From Clostridiales bacterium (lineage in GTDB: Bacteria; Bacillota; Clostridia; Christensenellales; CAG-138): 64,000 nt of DNA. The stretch is from positions 62,001 through 126,000 of the forward strand of contig SFEL01000001.1 in assembly GCA_004557245.1 (NCBI GenBank). Direction: 5' to 3'. This document shows, one piece after another, positions 8,934-17,209 of the stretch. The notes under the pieces are model-generated. The model was not told where the DNA came from, searched no databases, and was given only the letters and a program-made list of their open reading frames with translations. Each line of letters starts with the position of its first letter. Positions within the stretch are counted from its first letter, which is position 1. The translations under genes were made by a program, and so were the position numbers.

Positions 8934-9018
8934 TTGACTTTATCTGAAAAGAGGATATAACAGAAAACAAATGTTACGCAACAATAGCTTCTTATCGTGC
9001 TGACGAGGGGGGGAGAAA
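8934..9018 (+). promoter_or_regulatory. Orphan promoter and leader homologous to the tetR-like gene at 26.2 kb
   Basis: TTGACT (8934-8939), a 16-base spacer and TATAAC (8956-8961) are followed by a leader with a purine-rich GAGGGGGGG. The whole stretch aligns with 26099-26180, which drives the TetR-family gene: same promoter spacing, and shared ATGTTacGCAA and CTTCTTAT blocks. Here only a 13-codon fragment (GTG CGC CGG ... TGA) follows, so this looks like the upstream end of a deleted regulator gene. Bases 8640-8933 are AT-rich and I see no gene in them. Confidence 0.5.
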
Positions 9019-9063
9019 AACAAACGTGCGCCGGCAACGGCAAAAGCGGACGTTGACTACCTG

Positions 9064-9732
9064 TTGACAACTAAATTGTTTTGCGGACTCTGTGAGCGCA
9101 TGATGATAGGCGAAAGCGGGACGAGCCACACGGGAGATAAGCATTATTACTACAAGTGTGCCGGAGCAAAGCGAAAGCTGGGCTGCAAGAAGAAATCCGT
9201 CAAGAAGGATTTCATTGAGCGGGCGGCAGTCATTCTGACCGTCAACAGAGTTTTGCGAGACGAGGAAATCAGCCGCATTGCCGACAGCATCCTTGCCTTG
9301 CAAGCCGGCGAGGACACCACCATCCCGGCGCTGAAAAAACAGCTTGCCGACACGGAGCGCGGAATAGAGAATATTCTGAACGCAATCCAGCAGGGAGTGC
9401 TGACCAGTTCCACAAAAGAACGTTTGGAGGCTCTGGAAAAGCAAAGGGACAACCTGAAGATAGCCGTCCTGCAAGCGGAGCTTCAAAAGCCCAAGTACAC
9501 CAAAGAACAGATTGTGAGCTGGATCGGGCAGTTCAAATACGGCGACGTAAACAGCCGTGAGTACCAAAAACGTATCATAGATACCTTCGTCAACTCCCTA
9601 TACCTGTTTGATGACAGGCTTGTCATTACCTACAACTTCAAAGGCGGCACGGAAACAATCACACTCAAGGATGTCGAGGCCGTCTATGGTTCGGATTTGA
9701 AAGCAATGTCTCCACCATTAAAAAACGCCTGA
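9064..9732 (+). pseudogene. C-terminal remnant of a large serine recombinase
   Basis: The 222 residues match only the C-terminal part of site-specific serine recombinases of clostridial conjugative elements: the zinc beta-ribbon (LFCGLC ... YYYKC ... LGC), a long coiled coil (about residues 85-150), and a terminal region. The catalytic resolvase domain with its Ser nucleophile and the recombinase domain are missing, so the protein cannot recombine DNA. The nominal TTG start has no meaning; the break lies near 9060. The last codons (MSPPLKNA) lie inside a copy of a tRNA 3' end plus terminator (see 9710-9754). Ile codons are mostly ATT/ATC, as in the following genes. I read this as the scar of a lost integrative element. 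Confidence 0.85.
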
Positions 9733-9754
9733 ATCTCAGATGATTCGGGCGTTT
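9710..9754 (+). other. tRNA 3'-end-like sequence, candidate attachment-site relic
   Basis: The sequence from CTCCACCATTAAAA through the hairpin CGCCTGAATC...GATTCGGGCG parallels 50840-50883, the 3' end of tRNA-Ala(GGC) and its terminator, with one indel and a few mismatches. No tRNA body precedes it. A copy of a tRNA 3' end beside a recombinase gene is the usual look of an att site. Confidence 0.5.
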
Positions 9755-9758
9755 CCTT
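9723..9758 (+). terminator. Terminator after recombinase remnant
   Basis: A 13-bp stem with one G-U pair (9723-9735 with 9742-9754), a six-base loop, then CCTTTT. Bases 9759-9949 hold no recognisable gene. Confidence 0.7.
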
Positions 9759-9949
9759 TTCTCGAAGTATCCACTCATGTACCCACTTATTTTATTAGGT
9801 GGGAAAAAACGTCCTCGACGGTCCGCGCCACGAACGGTCCACCTTAGATATTTTTTCACCGGATTGTTTTGCTGTGCCTACGGCACACCGGCGTTCACCT
9901 CATACTCCCTCATATATTATTGCCTGACTGGAAAGATCATATATGGTTT

Positions 9950-11617
9950 TTATGGCTTTGTGTTACCGGTGGGTGCCGCTCCCGGCCCTCGGGACTGGTC
10001 GTTGTTTGGTTTGAAGCCGCCTCCTCCTGAACCACCCATCGAACCCATATCAGAGAGCGTAATACTTGAAGCGTCGATCAATGCAGATGAATCCTCTGCT
10101 TGCCCGGATGTTGTCGCAGGAATGGTTCCATTTATTTGTCCTTCTACACTTTCTTCACGTAACAGGCAAAAAGCACGCAGAGTATCGACTCCGGCCTTAA
10201 ATTCTTCGTACGAGTAAAATGCAGTTGGGTCTTTCTTAACATAGGGTGCAATCATTTCTGCAGTAGCATCGATGATTTCAGCAAAATCCACCCTTTCAAT
10301 AAATTCAGCAAAGTACTGATGATATAGCTGAGTGTATTCTTCGCTTTTAAAGATCCAGTTCAGCATAGGCCTGTCGTCCGCGGAACCCGAGGATATGGGC
10401 GTATCGATTGGCGTATTGACCGTTTCGGTTGCATCAGAACCTTGGAAGGTACCAAAGGCGAGATTATAGTCCCAGGGAATCATGGAAAGCCGGCCATCTT
10501 CTTCATACAGGTAATAGTTATGAATTATCTGACCTGTATAGCTGTCACCGTTACAGACAAAGTTATGTACCACAAAATAACGGATCACCTCATCTACATC
10601 CACCACATCTTCGATATTTTCGCCCTGGCTGAGTTGTTTCAGCGACTGGATAAGACGCTGCTGGTCAGCAGTGGAAATGTCTGTTTTGGCGTTATCAAAA
10701 ATGTTGGAATAGCTGTCCGGGTCATCGTCAATGTATTGCAGCTTTACATCCTCGCTGCCCATTCCACCCTTAGGCATGCCGTTCGTATTTTTGAGGTCGG
10801 AACGGTTTGCTGTATTTTCAGATAGGTCCATACCTTCGGGCATTTGTGAAGCGGGATTTTCTTCTGTCGCAGAAGCGGGATCAAAATTGCCCGGGAAGGT
10901 GCCATGGCTGCCGGACGCAGGGGATTCATCATCACCGGAGTCCATAAGGTCATCCATATTAAATTTAAAGTCCCTGCCATTTCCACGGCCTCCGCCAAAG
11001 CCCGTGCTGTCTGGTTTATACAGATTCCCGTAGTCGCTGCTATAATTTCGCTGCAGAAAGGATTCTTCTATCCCTTCAACGGCTAAATACAGTCCCCAAT
11101 CCTCTCCGTTGACCGTAATATAGACATAACTGCACAGAGGCGCATCCACTCCAAAACCTGCCATAAGCCGGTATGTCAGATAATCCTTCATGCAGGTGCT
11201 GTCCTGAATCAGGTTATTAAGGCTCAGCTTATCCAGTCCATAGTAGCTTTTGGTACTGTCATACTGGTCAAATTCGATCTTGAAGCTATATCTGTCGCTG
11301 TTCATTGATGAAACAGAACTCAGGGAAGTGTTGCCCTTGGCTCGAATCCCCACGTTTTTGTATGCTTCCCCGTCAACGACCACCGAGGCAACGGAGCATT
11401 CTTCACTTTCACAATTTTCAATAAAGGAATCCCAATCGTCCATTACAATATCAATTGTATGGACAAGATTTTTATCAAAGAGTTTTTCCTCATATCCCAT
11501 TGTTCTGGAAGCAGGCTGGATGCCAAGCGCTTCTCCATTCATACAAACGACGGTCAGGAGAAATGAAAGTACGACAGCGACAACGCAAATCCGATCCATA
11601 TATTTGTGCGTTGACAT
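9950..11617 (-). CDS. CotH-type secreted protein kinase
   Basis: A 555-residue protein with one N-terminal membrane or signal helix (about 8-27). The CotH kinase domain follows: VDGEAYKNVGIRAKGNTS early and IPWDYNLAFGTF late, the latter holding the metal/catalytic Asp typical of CotH kinases. A low-complexity Gly/Ser/Met-rich insert sits at about 215-290 and the C-terminus is Gly-rich and disordered. CotH phosphorylates spore-coat proteins in Bacillus; in Clostridia, relatives sit beside VTC and DUF4956 genes, as here. It is last in a tight run (DUF4956 ends 11 bases upstream). AAGGAGG supports the ATG at 11617. The substrate here is unknown. Confidence 0.88.
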   Translation of the reverse strand: MSTHKYMDRICVVAVVLSFLLTVVCMNGEALGIQPASRTMGYEEKLFDKNLVHTIDIVMDDWDSFIENCESEECSVASVVVDGEAYKNVGIRAKGNTSLSSVSSMNSDRYSFKIEFDQYDSTKSYYGLDKLSLNNLIQDSTCMKDYLTYRLMAGFGVDAPLCSYVYITVNGEDWGLYLAVEGIEESFLQRNYSSDYGNLYKPDSTGFGGGRGNGRDFKFNMDDLMDSGDDESPASGSHGTFPGNFDPASATEENPASQMPEGMDLSENTANRSDLKNTNGMPKGGMGSEDVKLQYIDDDPDSYSNIFDNAKTDISTADQQRLIQSLKQLSQGENIEDVVDVDEVIRYFVVHNFVCNGDSYTGQIIHNYYLYEEDGRLSMIPWDYNLAFGTFQGSDATETVNTPIDTPISSGSADDRPMLNWIFKSEEYTQLYHQYFAEFIERVDFAEIIDATAEMIAPYVKKDPTAFYSYEEFKAGVDTLRAFCLLREESVEGQINGTIPATTSGQAEDSSALIDASSITLSDMGSMGGSGGGGFKPNNDQSRGPGAAPTGNTKP

Positions 11618-11628
11618 TGCCGGCCTCC

Positions 11629-12300
11629 TTATCCCATGTATTCGCCGTTATAACTTACAAGAACAGCGCTGGTCACTCCCGCAATTTCGGAAAGCGTATT
11701 GACAAAATCGGTGTTGTCATCTTTCAGCCGGATTTCCATATTCAGTTCAATTGATCCCCGTTGGACAGACTTGCTCTTTACGACACAGCGCTGAACTTGG
11801 CCGGTCAGGAAATCCTTTACCTTCGTTTCGCTGTTATGATCCGCGCACTGCACCACAATGATATACGGATTGCAGTGTGATTTCCGGTTGACAAATATCA
11901 GCAAAATAACGCCGATGATTACGCTTCCAATAACTGCCAGAGGGATCATTCCGGCGGCAAGGACAATTCCCACTGCAATTGACCAAAACAGGAAAGCAAT
12001 ATCCAGAGGCTCCTTAATGGCGGTGCGGAAACGGACGATAGACAGTGCGCCCACCATGCCGAGGGACAGCACCACATTGCTGGTGACCGCCAAAATAATA
12101 ACCGTGGTAATCATGGTCAGGGCGATCAGGGTAACGCCAAAGCTAGAAGAGTACATTACTCCCTGATAGGTCTTTTTATAGACGAGAAAGATGAAAAGGC
12201 CAAGGCCAAAAGCGAGTAATAGGGCGATGGCCATATCAAGAATACTCACACTGTTTATATTCTCCAGAAAGCTGGATTTAAAAATATCGTTGAAAGTCAT
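11629..12300 (-). CDS. DUF4956 membrane protein
   Basis: A 223-residue protein with about four transmembrane helices (around residues 22-42, 52-75, 100-120 and 122-140) and a soluble C-terminal alpha/beta domain. The segment LSLGMVGALSIVRFRTAIKEPLDIAFLFWSIAVGI is the conserved DUF4956 signature. The family's function is not established. It lies between the VTC gene (16 bases) and the CotH gene (11 bases), and this trio recurs in Clostridia. A membrane partner that couples polyphosphate or phosphate chemistry to the cell surface is inference. Confidence 0.88.
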   Translation of the reverse strand: MTFNDIFKSSFLENINSVSILDMAIALLLAFGLGLFIFLVYKKTYQGVMYSSSFGVTLIALTMITTVIILAVTSNVVLSLGMVGALSIVRFRTAIKEPLDIAFLFWSIAVGIVLAAGMIPLAVIGSVIIGVILLIFVNRKSHCNPYIIVVQCADHNSETKVKDFLTGQVQRCVVKSKSVQRGSIELNMEIRLKDDNTDFVNTLSEIAGVTSAVLVSYNGEYMG

Positions 12301-12316
12301 GTGTTTTTACTCCTTT

Positions 12317-12988
12317 TTATCCGTAGATTCTGCAGGCTGCATATTTTGAAAAAGCACCGGCATGCCTGTTGCTCAGTTCAACCGCATCCCGGATAATTTC
12401 CGGCAGGAAGGCATCCCACTTCACTTCGAGAATAATGGGAGCATCACCTGCGGGAACAGTGATACAGTTTGGATTGAGAAAATCCGTGCAATACAATCCT
12501 GTGCGGATGTTGTAATCCAGTGTGACCCTCACATTTCCCGGCGAATAGATATACGGCTCCCGTTCATAATCGACGATGGTTTTGGGGCGAAGCCCTTGTG
12601 AAAGCATCTTGGAATACAATTCCACAACTAAAGGGCGTCTGCTTTCGGACATCCATGCCAGATCACCATTCACGATTGCCTGCGCCTCAGCAGCGCTGAT
12701 CCGGACGCTTTGTTTACTTCCAAGGCCATTCAGCTTGCTTTTCTTTTCCAGATGAATGAGAGAAGCATCTCCATTGTAGTAGCGAATCCGGAATTTCTCT
12801 CGCTGATTCACTCCATCCAGCTTTTCCAGCAGAGCTTTGTCTGCAAGATTGTCAAAATAAAGGCTGCGGATCAGGTATTTCCCCTCTACCGCATGGGGAT
12901 CCGGCCGTGCTGCCGCGCGTAAACGCTGCCTCACAGCGATCATATCGGAAGCGTTGATCTCGTACTTCCATTCATGGCGAAAATCCAT
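12317..12988 (-). CDS. VTC-domain polyphosphate polymerase
   Basis: A 223-residue soluble protein matching the VTC tunnel fold that makes polyphosphate from ATP. Basic and acidic tunnel residues are visible: RHEWKYEI near the N-terminus, YFDN, KFRIRYYN, LEKKSK, LDYNIRTG and ILEVKWD near the end. The ATG at 12988 follows GGGAGG; the longer frame start at 13012 has none. It is first of the VTC-DUF4956-CotH run. Unlike yeast Vtc4 it has no SPX domain. Polymerase activity is a family-based prediction. Confidence 0.85.
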   Translation of the reverse strand: MDFRHEWKYEINASDMIAVRQRLRAAARPDPHAVEGKYLIRSLYFDNLADKALLEKLDGVNQREKFRIRYYNGDASLIHLEKKSKLNGLGSKQSVRISAAEAQAIVNGDLAWMSESRRPLVVELYSKMLSQGLRPKTIVDYEREPYIYSPGNVRVTLDYNIRTGLYCTDFLNPNCITVPAGDAPIILEVKWDAFLPEIIRDAVELSNRHAGAFSKYAACRIYG

Positions 12989-13063
12989 GTGTGCTGCCGC
13001 CTCCCATTGCAAAAACTTTATTCAGATTTTACAATTGCAACTTTAGAACAAGCTTAGATAAAT

Positions 13064-13092
13064 CCTCCGCAAATGCAAAACACTTGCGGAGG
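13064..13092 (-). terminator. Hairpin between histidine kinase and VTC genes
   Basis: CCTCCGCAA (13064-13072) and TTGCGGAGG (13084-13092) form a perfect 9-bp stem, followed on the minus strand by ATTTAT. It probably ends or attenuates the two-component transcript. Confidence 0.6.
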
Positions 13093-13112
13093 ACTGTAAA
13101 CGTTTTGTGAAA

Positions 13113-14357
13113 TTATAGAAGCACTGAAAAAACGATCTCGGTTTCGTTATTCTCATAGTAGGCAGATATTTTTCCCTTATGCGCGTCCACAATGGCTTTG
13201 GCAGCGGAAAGACCGATGCCATACCCGCCGGTTTCTTGTGTTCTGGCAGCATTTCCACGGTAAAAGCGTTCAAACAGCCTGTCCAGCTCAATATCAGACG
13301 CGCTGTCCAGCGTATTCTTTACTTGAAAACAGACCCCGCGCTCTTTTTTTTGCAGCAGAACAGATATGGTTCCATTCACCGGGGTATATCTCACAGCATT
13401 GTCCATCAAGATAGAGACAAGCTGCATCAGGCTCTCCCGGTTCGCCTTTACAAAGAGCTTTTCCTGCAGGTCGACCTGAACGGAGACCATTTTTGTTTTT
13501 GCCATTTCATAAAAAGTATCCAGTACTTCTTCCAACAGAAGGCTGAACGAAAATTCGGTCATCGGGAGAACAACGTCATCTTCGTCCATTTTGGAAAGGG
13601 TCAGCAAATTCTGCATCAATCCGGTCAGCCGAACGGTCTGCGCCCGAATGTTCCGGCTCCATTTGTTTTCGCCGTTGTGAAGTTCCATGGCATCTGTATT
13701 TGCCATAATAATTGCCAGCGGCGTTTTGATCTCATGTCCTGCATTGGTTACAAACTGCTTCTGCTTTTCCATATTTTCCGCAATCGGCCGAATCGCCCGT
13801 TTGGATAGCAAAAACACCAAAAGCAGCATAAGCAGCCAGCAGAATACCCCGCCGCCGCAGGAGGCCAAAAGCAAATTCAGTCTGTTGCCCCGCTGAACCG
13901 AGGTGTCCAGAAATACGGCAAAACTGCCTTTATCTCCGGGCAGATTTTGAAGCCGGTATTCAAATTGATCGTATCGTCCGGAAGATATTGCCTTTGAATA
14001 GACTTCTTGCGCAATTTCCTCGGCATCTTCTTCTGACACGGCGTAAATGTGCTTTGTATCTGCAAACAGAATCTCTCCCTCGTTACTAAAAAAGACAGTA
14101 AAATATCTGGATCCCAGCATATCATCCGGCCGCGGGGCATTTGGAACCGGCCTTTTTGCAGGGCCCTTTTGAAAATCGGAGATACCGGGAGGATCATATG
14201 AGCCCAGATTGTCCACCAACGCTTCCAAAATATGATCTATTTGCCGCTGGGTTGTCACGTGGTTTACAACATTTATAACGCCTAACAAAACAGCGAGCAA
14301 AAGGGAGATTGCCACCATGGCGGTAACGATGAATCTTTTTTGAAGGGATTTTATCAT
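13113..14357 (-). CDS. Sensor histidine kinase
   Basis: A 414-residue membrane kinase: first transmembrane helix at about 9-32, an extracytoplasmic sensor of about 135 residues, a second helix at about 172-186, then HisKA with GHEIKTPL (phospho-His208) and a HATPase domain with the N-box NAVRYTP and glycine-rich ETGGYGIGLS. The start ATG overlaps the regulator's TGA (ATGA), so translation is coupled. It is the partner of the downstream-listed OmpR-type regulator. The ligand cannot be inferred; location beside the CotH/VTC genes suggests those as targets. Confidence 0.92.
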   Translation of the reverse strand: MIKSLQKRFIVTAMVAISLLLAVLLGVINVVNHVTTQRQIDHILEALVDNLGSYDPPGISDFQKGPAKRPVPNAPRPDDMLGSRYFTVFFSNEGEILFADTKHIYAVSEEDAEEIAQEVYSKAISSGRYDQFEYRLQNLPGDKGSFAVFLDTSVQRGNRLNLLLASCGGGVFCWLLMLLLVFLLSKRAIRPIAENMEKQKQFVTNAGHEIKTPLAIIMANTDAMELHNGENKWSRNIRAQTVRLTGLMQNLLTLSKMDEDDVVLPMTEFSFSLLLEEVLDTFYEMAKTKMVSVQVDLQEKLFVKANRESLMQLVSILMDNAVRYTPVNGTISVLLQKKERGVCFQVKNTLDSASDIELDRLFERFYRGNAARTQETGGYGIGLSAAKAIVDAHKGKISAYYENNETEIVFSVLL

Positions 14358-15028
14358 TTCTTCGTCTCCAATGTGTATCCAACACCCCGTTTGGCGCAAA
14401 TCTCAGTTTTTGAACCCAGCAGCAGCAATTTCTTTCTCAGATAGGAAATATACACCCATACAATCCCCAGCTCTGCTTTTGTATCATATCCCCACACTTT
14501 TATGAGTAAGTCTTCAGTAGAGAGGTACATTCCCTGGTTGAGCAGAAGGGTTTCCATTAGCAGATATTCCAGTTTTGGAAGCATTACCGAGCGTTCCCCA
14601 CAACTGAGCTGATAGTTATTCGGATTGAGCGTGATGTCTTCGTAGGACAAAATATCAGGAACATAGGTATCCCGTCTGCGCAGCATGGCTTTTACCCGAG
14701 CCAAAAGCTCTCCCATATGAAACGGCTTGGGTAAGTAATCATCTGCCCCTAAATCCAGGCCCTGAATGCGATCTTCTATCTCGGACTTCGCAGTCAGAAA
14801 AAGTACCGGTGTTTTGCAGCCTTCTTTCCGCAGGATTTTCAGCACTTCAAATCCATTCATCTTTGGCATCATAATGTCCAGAATGATGCCGTCGTACTGC
14901 TCCATGCGCGCGTAGTCCAGAGCATCTTTTCCGTTATAAACGGCATCCACCTGATAGTTGTGGTAGGTCAGAATATCTACAACGGCTTCCGACATGCTTA
15001 TTTCATCTTCGGCGAGTAATAGCTTCAT
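14354..15028 (-). CDS. OmpR-family response regulator
   Basis: A 224-residue regulator with a receiver domain (acidic pocket AEDE, phospho-Asp51 in IILDIMMP, Lys in LTAKSE) and a C-terminal winged-helix DNA-binding domain (about 128-222). It is first in the transcript and overlaps the kinase by four bases. GAGAGG precedes the ATG at 15028; the alternative start five codons upstream is less well placed. It is expected to be phosphorylated by the adjacent kinase. Confidence 0.93.
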   Translation of the reverse strand: MKLLLAEDEISMSEAVVDILTYHNYQVDAVYNGKDALDYARMEQYDGIILDIMMPKMNGFEVLKILRKEGCKTPVLFLTAKSEIEDRIQGLDLGADDYLPKPFHMGELLARVKAMLRRRDTYVPDILSYEDITLNPNNYQLSCGERSVMLPKLEYLLMETLLLNQGMYLSTEDLLIKVWGYDTKAELGIVWVYISYLRKKLLLLGSKTEICAKRGVGYTLETKK

Positions 15029-15281
15029 GTTTTCACCTCTCACAACATATTATTGCAGATAACTTAGAAATAGATTAGAAAAGAGGGCCTAAAGAATCAC
15101 AATGAAATCTTCGTAACGTTTTTAGTCACCACAGTTCAATAAATACCTACGATAGCTGATACTATATTATACGATACGGCCACAGATGCTGCGGTAAACA
15201 GCATTTTTGCGTTTGCTTACTCTGTTCGTGTATGCTTGCCGCAAATTTGGCCAGTATATAGAGAGAAAGGGGGATTGGCGT

Positions 15282-15968
15282 ATGAACTTTCTGATTCTTT
15301 GCCTGACTGCCCTGGGGTCATTCGGGGCATTATTTTTGATAGCCAAGTTCATTGGACACAAGCAAATTGCTCAGTTGGATTTTTTTGATTACATTACGGG
15401 AATAACCATTGGTTCCATTGCGGCTGAAATGGCCACAGAGTTAGAGGAACCATGGAAACCGCTTACCGCCATGGTAATATACGGAGGCGCAACTCTGCTG
15501 CTGAGTATAATTTCCAACAAATTTCCAAGAACGCGCAAATACCTGAACGGTACCCCCACCATTCTCATGGATCACGGCAAATTATATCATGAAAATCTGA
15601 AAAAGGCCAAGCTGGATCTGAGCGAGTTCATGGTTATGTGCAGGCAGCAAGGGTACTTTGACTTGACGAACATTCAAACTGCTGTTTTTGAATACAACGG
15701 AAAACTTACGATTCTCCCGGTAAGCAGCCAGCGTCCTGCCACACCCAACGACATGAATCTGGCTCCAGAACAGGAGCTGTTGTTTACGGAGTTAATCATG
15801 GATGGCCGCATTCTGGAGGATAATCTGAAACGCATGGGGTTGGATTTGACCTGGCTGGATAAGCAGCTAAAGCAGCGCCATGTTTACTCCCCGCAGGATG
15901 TTTTTCTGGCGGTTTGTGATCGGAATCTGAAGTTTGTTCTTTATGAGAAAACTTCCACAAAAAAATGA
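15282..15968 (+). CDS. DUF421/YetF-family membrane protein
   Basis: A 228-residue protein with three N-terminal transmembrane helices (about 4-24, 32-48 and 55-78) and a cytosolic YetF-like alpha/beta domain. DYITGITIGSIAAEMA matches the family signature seen also in the second copy at 36382. AAAGGGGG precedes the ATG. It is transcribed away from the regulator gene, with a strong terminator after it. YetF proteins have been linked to spore and membrane physiology in Bacillus; function here is unknown. ATT/ATC-rich codon use groups it with the acquired block. Confidence 0.88.
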   Translation: MNFLILCLTALGSFGALFLIAKFIGHKQIAQLDFFDYITGITIGSIAAEMATELEEPWKPLTAMVIYGGATLLLSIISNKFPRTRKYLNGTPTILMDHGKLYHENLKKAKLDLSEFMVMCRQQGYFDLTNIQTAVFEYNGKLTILPVSSQRPATPNDMNLAPEQELLFTELIMDGRILEDNLKRMGLDLTWLDKQLKQRHVYSPQDVFLAVCDRNLKFVLYEKTSTKK

Positions 15969-16036
15969 TATGCGGACTTTCGAACCGCGACTGAAATGAC
16001 AGCAAGTATAGGTATTCCAGTCGTACATTCATATAG

Positions 16037-16079
16037 CGGCAGCATGGCAGTCATTCCATAGCCATGCTGCCGTGTTTTT
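16037..16079 (+). terminator. Strong rho-independent terminator
   Basis: A perfect 12-bp stem (CGGCAGCATGGC at 16037-16048 with 16061-16072) with a 12-base loop, then TGTTTTTATT. It ends the DUF421 transcript and marks the edge of the ATT/ATC-rich block. Confidence 0.85.
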
Positions 16080-16132
16080 ATTATTCATTACAACATCGGT
16101 AATCATGAAGAACCTTTATGCTATGGAAGATT

Positions 16133-17005
16133 TTAAGGCTGGCCTTCGCCGATTTTGCGGAATTCATCTTCCATATACTGCTTAAACAGCGCAAGGCTGG
16201 GCTTTGAAAGGTTGTGCATGTTCCAGAACATGTGCACGGTGCGGTAAATTGGGGATTCGAAGGGGATTATAACGCCCGCATCCTTAAAAAGCGTAACCCA
16301 GGAAAAGCGGGGGATGAGCGCTATGCCCATGCCAAGGTCGAAGTACTGACGAATGCAGTAAAGGTCGTTGCTGACTATGGATACGTTGGGTATGAAGCCG
16401 GCATCCTTTGCAACTGCCTGAAATATTTGAAACATCTGGTTGCTGGTGCTGGATATTATGAATTTCTCGTTCTTTATGTCGTCGATGGCTACCTTGCTGT
16501 TATTTGCAAGGCGGTGGCCGAAGGGCACCACAATGCGTATCTCTTCCCTGAGAAGGCTTATGCTGCTGTCATATTGGGATACTCTGTCCGGGCCGCCAAT
16601 GCAAAGATCGAAGGGGCCGGGATCCGCCCAGTTGTTATATATGGAAAAGTTTACGCCGGGATAATCCTTTGAAAAGCGGTCAATACAGTGGATGCAGGTG
16701 TTTCTGTGGTACATTACCGAAAGGCGCAGATCACCCGAAAGAGAGTTTTTCTTGGATTCCATTTCTCTTATCCCGTAGTCCAGATGCTCCAGAGCTTTTT
16801 CAACCTCAGGCATAAAAAGCTGGCCGGCCTTGGTGAGACTCAGATGGTTCTTGCTCCTGTCAAACAGCTTTACCCCCAGCTCAGATTCCAGGCTTGATAT
16901 GGTTTTGGACATTGCGGGCTGAGGAATGCCATGTATTTTTGCAGCCTGCGAAATATTTAGCATTTTCCCTACAGTATAAAAATATCTTAACCGCATAAGT
17001 TCCAT
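16133..17005 (-). CDS. LysR-family transcriptional regulator
   Basis: A 290-residue regulator with an N-terminal winged HTH (LRYFYTVGKMLNISQAAKIHGIPQPAMSKTISSLESELGVKLFDRS) and a two-lobed periplasmic-binding-like effector domain. It is divergent from the AEC carrier gene, the usual arrangement for a LysR that controls its neighbour. The ATG at 17005 follows AAGGGCGG; 39 upstream codons are AT-rich spacer. The effector is unknown; the cluster suggests a hydroxy- or dicarboxylate. Confidence 0.93.
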   Translation of the reverse strand: MELMRLRYFYTVGKMLNISQAAKIHGIPQPAMSKTISSLESELGVKLFDRSKNHLSLTKAGQLFMPEVEKALEHLDYGIREMESKKNSLSGDLRLSVMYHRNTCIHCIDRFSKDYPGVNFSIYNNWADPGPFDLCIGGPDRVSQYDSSISLLREEIRIVVPFGHRLANNSKVAIDDIKNEKFIISSTSNQMFQIFQAVAKDAGFIPNVSIVSNDLYCIRQYFDLGMGIALIPRFSWVTLFKDAGVIIPFESPIYRTVHMFWNMHNLSKPSLALFKQYMEDEFRKIGEGQP

Positions 17006-17052
17006 TTTAAAAAAACCGCCCTTCACTAAAATATATATTATAATATATATAT

Positions 17053-17070
17053 TACATATAAAAATATGTA
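17053..17070. promoter_or_regulatory. Candidate LysR operator between divergent genes
   Basis: TACATAT and ATATGTA form a perfect 7-bp inverted repeat with a 4-base spacer in the 204-base AT-rich divergent region. Dyads of this kind are typical LysR sites. No binding evidence. Confidence 0.4.
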
Positions 17071-17209
17071 TTTTCAATATTCTTTTTGTTGTGTTAAAGT
17101 AATACCAACTTAGATGTATCAATATAAGATTTGGTTGAATAATAGACTATGCAAAAAGTAAATTTGAGCGAAGCGGTTAGCGTAACCCGAAAATATTAGG
17201 AGCGGTACC

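Noticed and set aside
9700..9720. A tRNA gene beside the recombinase remnant
   Set aside because: Only the last eight tRNA-like bases and the terminator are present; there is no cloverleaf upstream.
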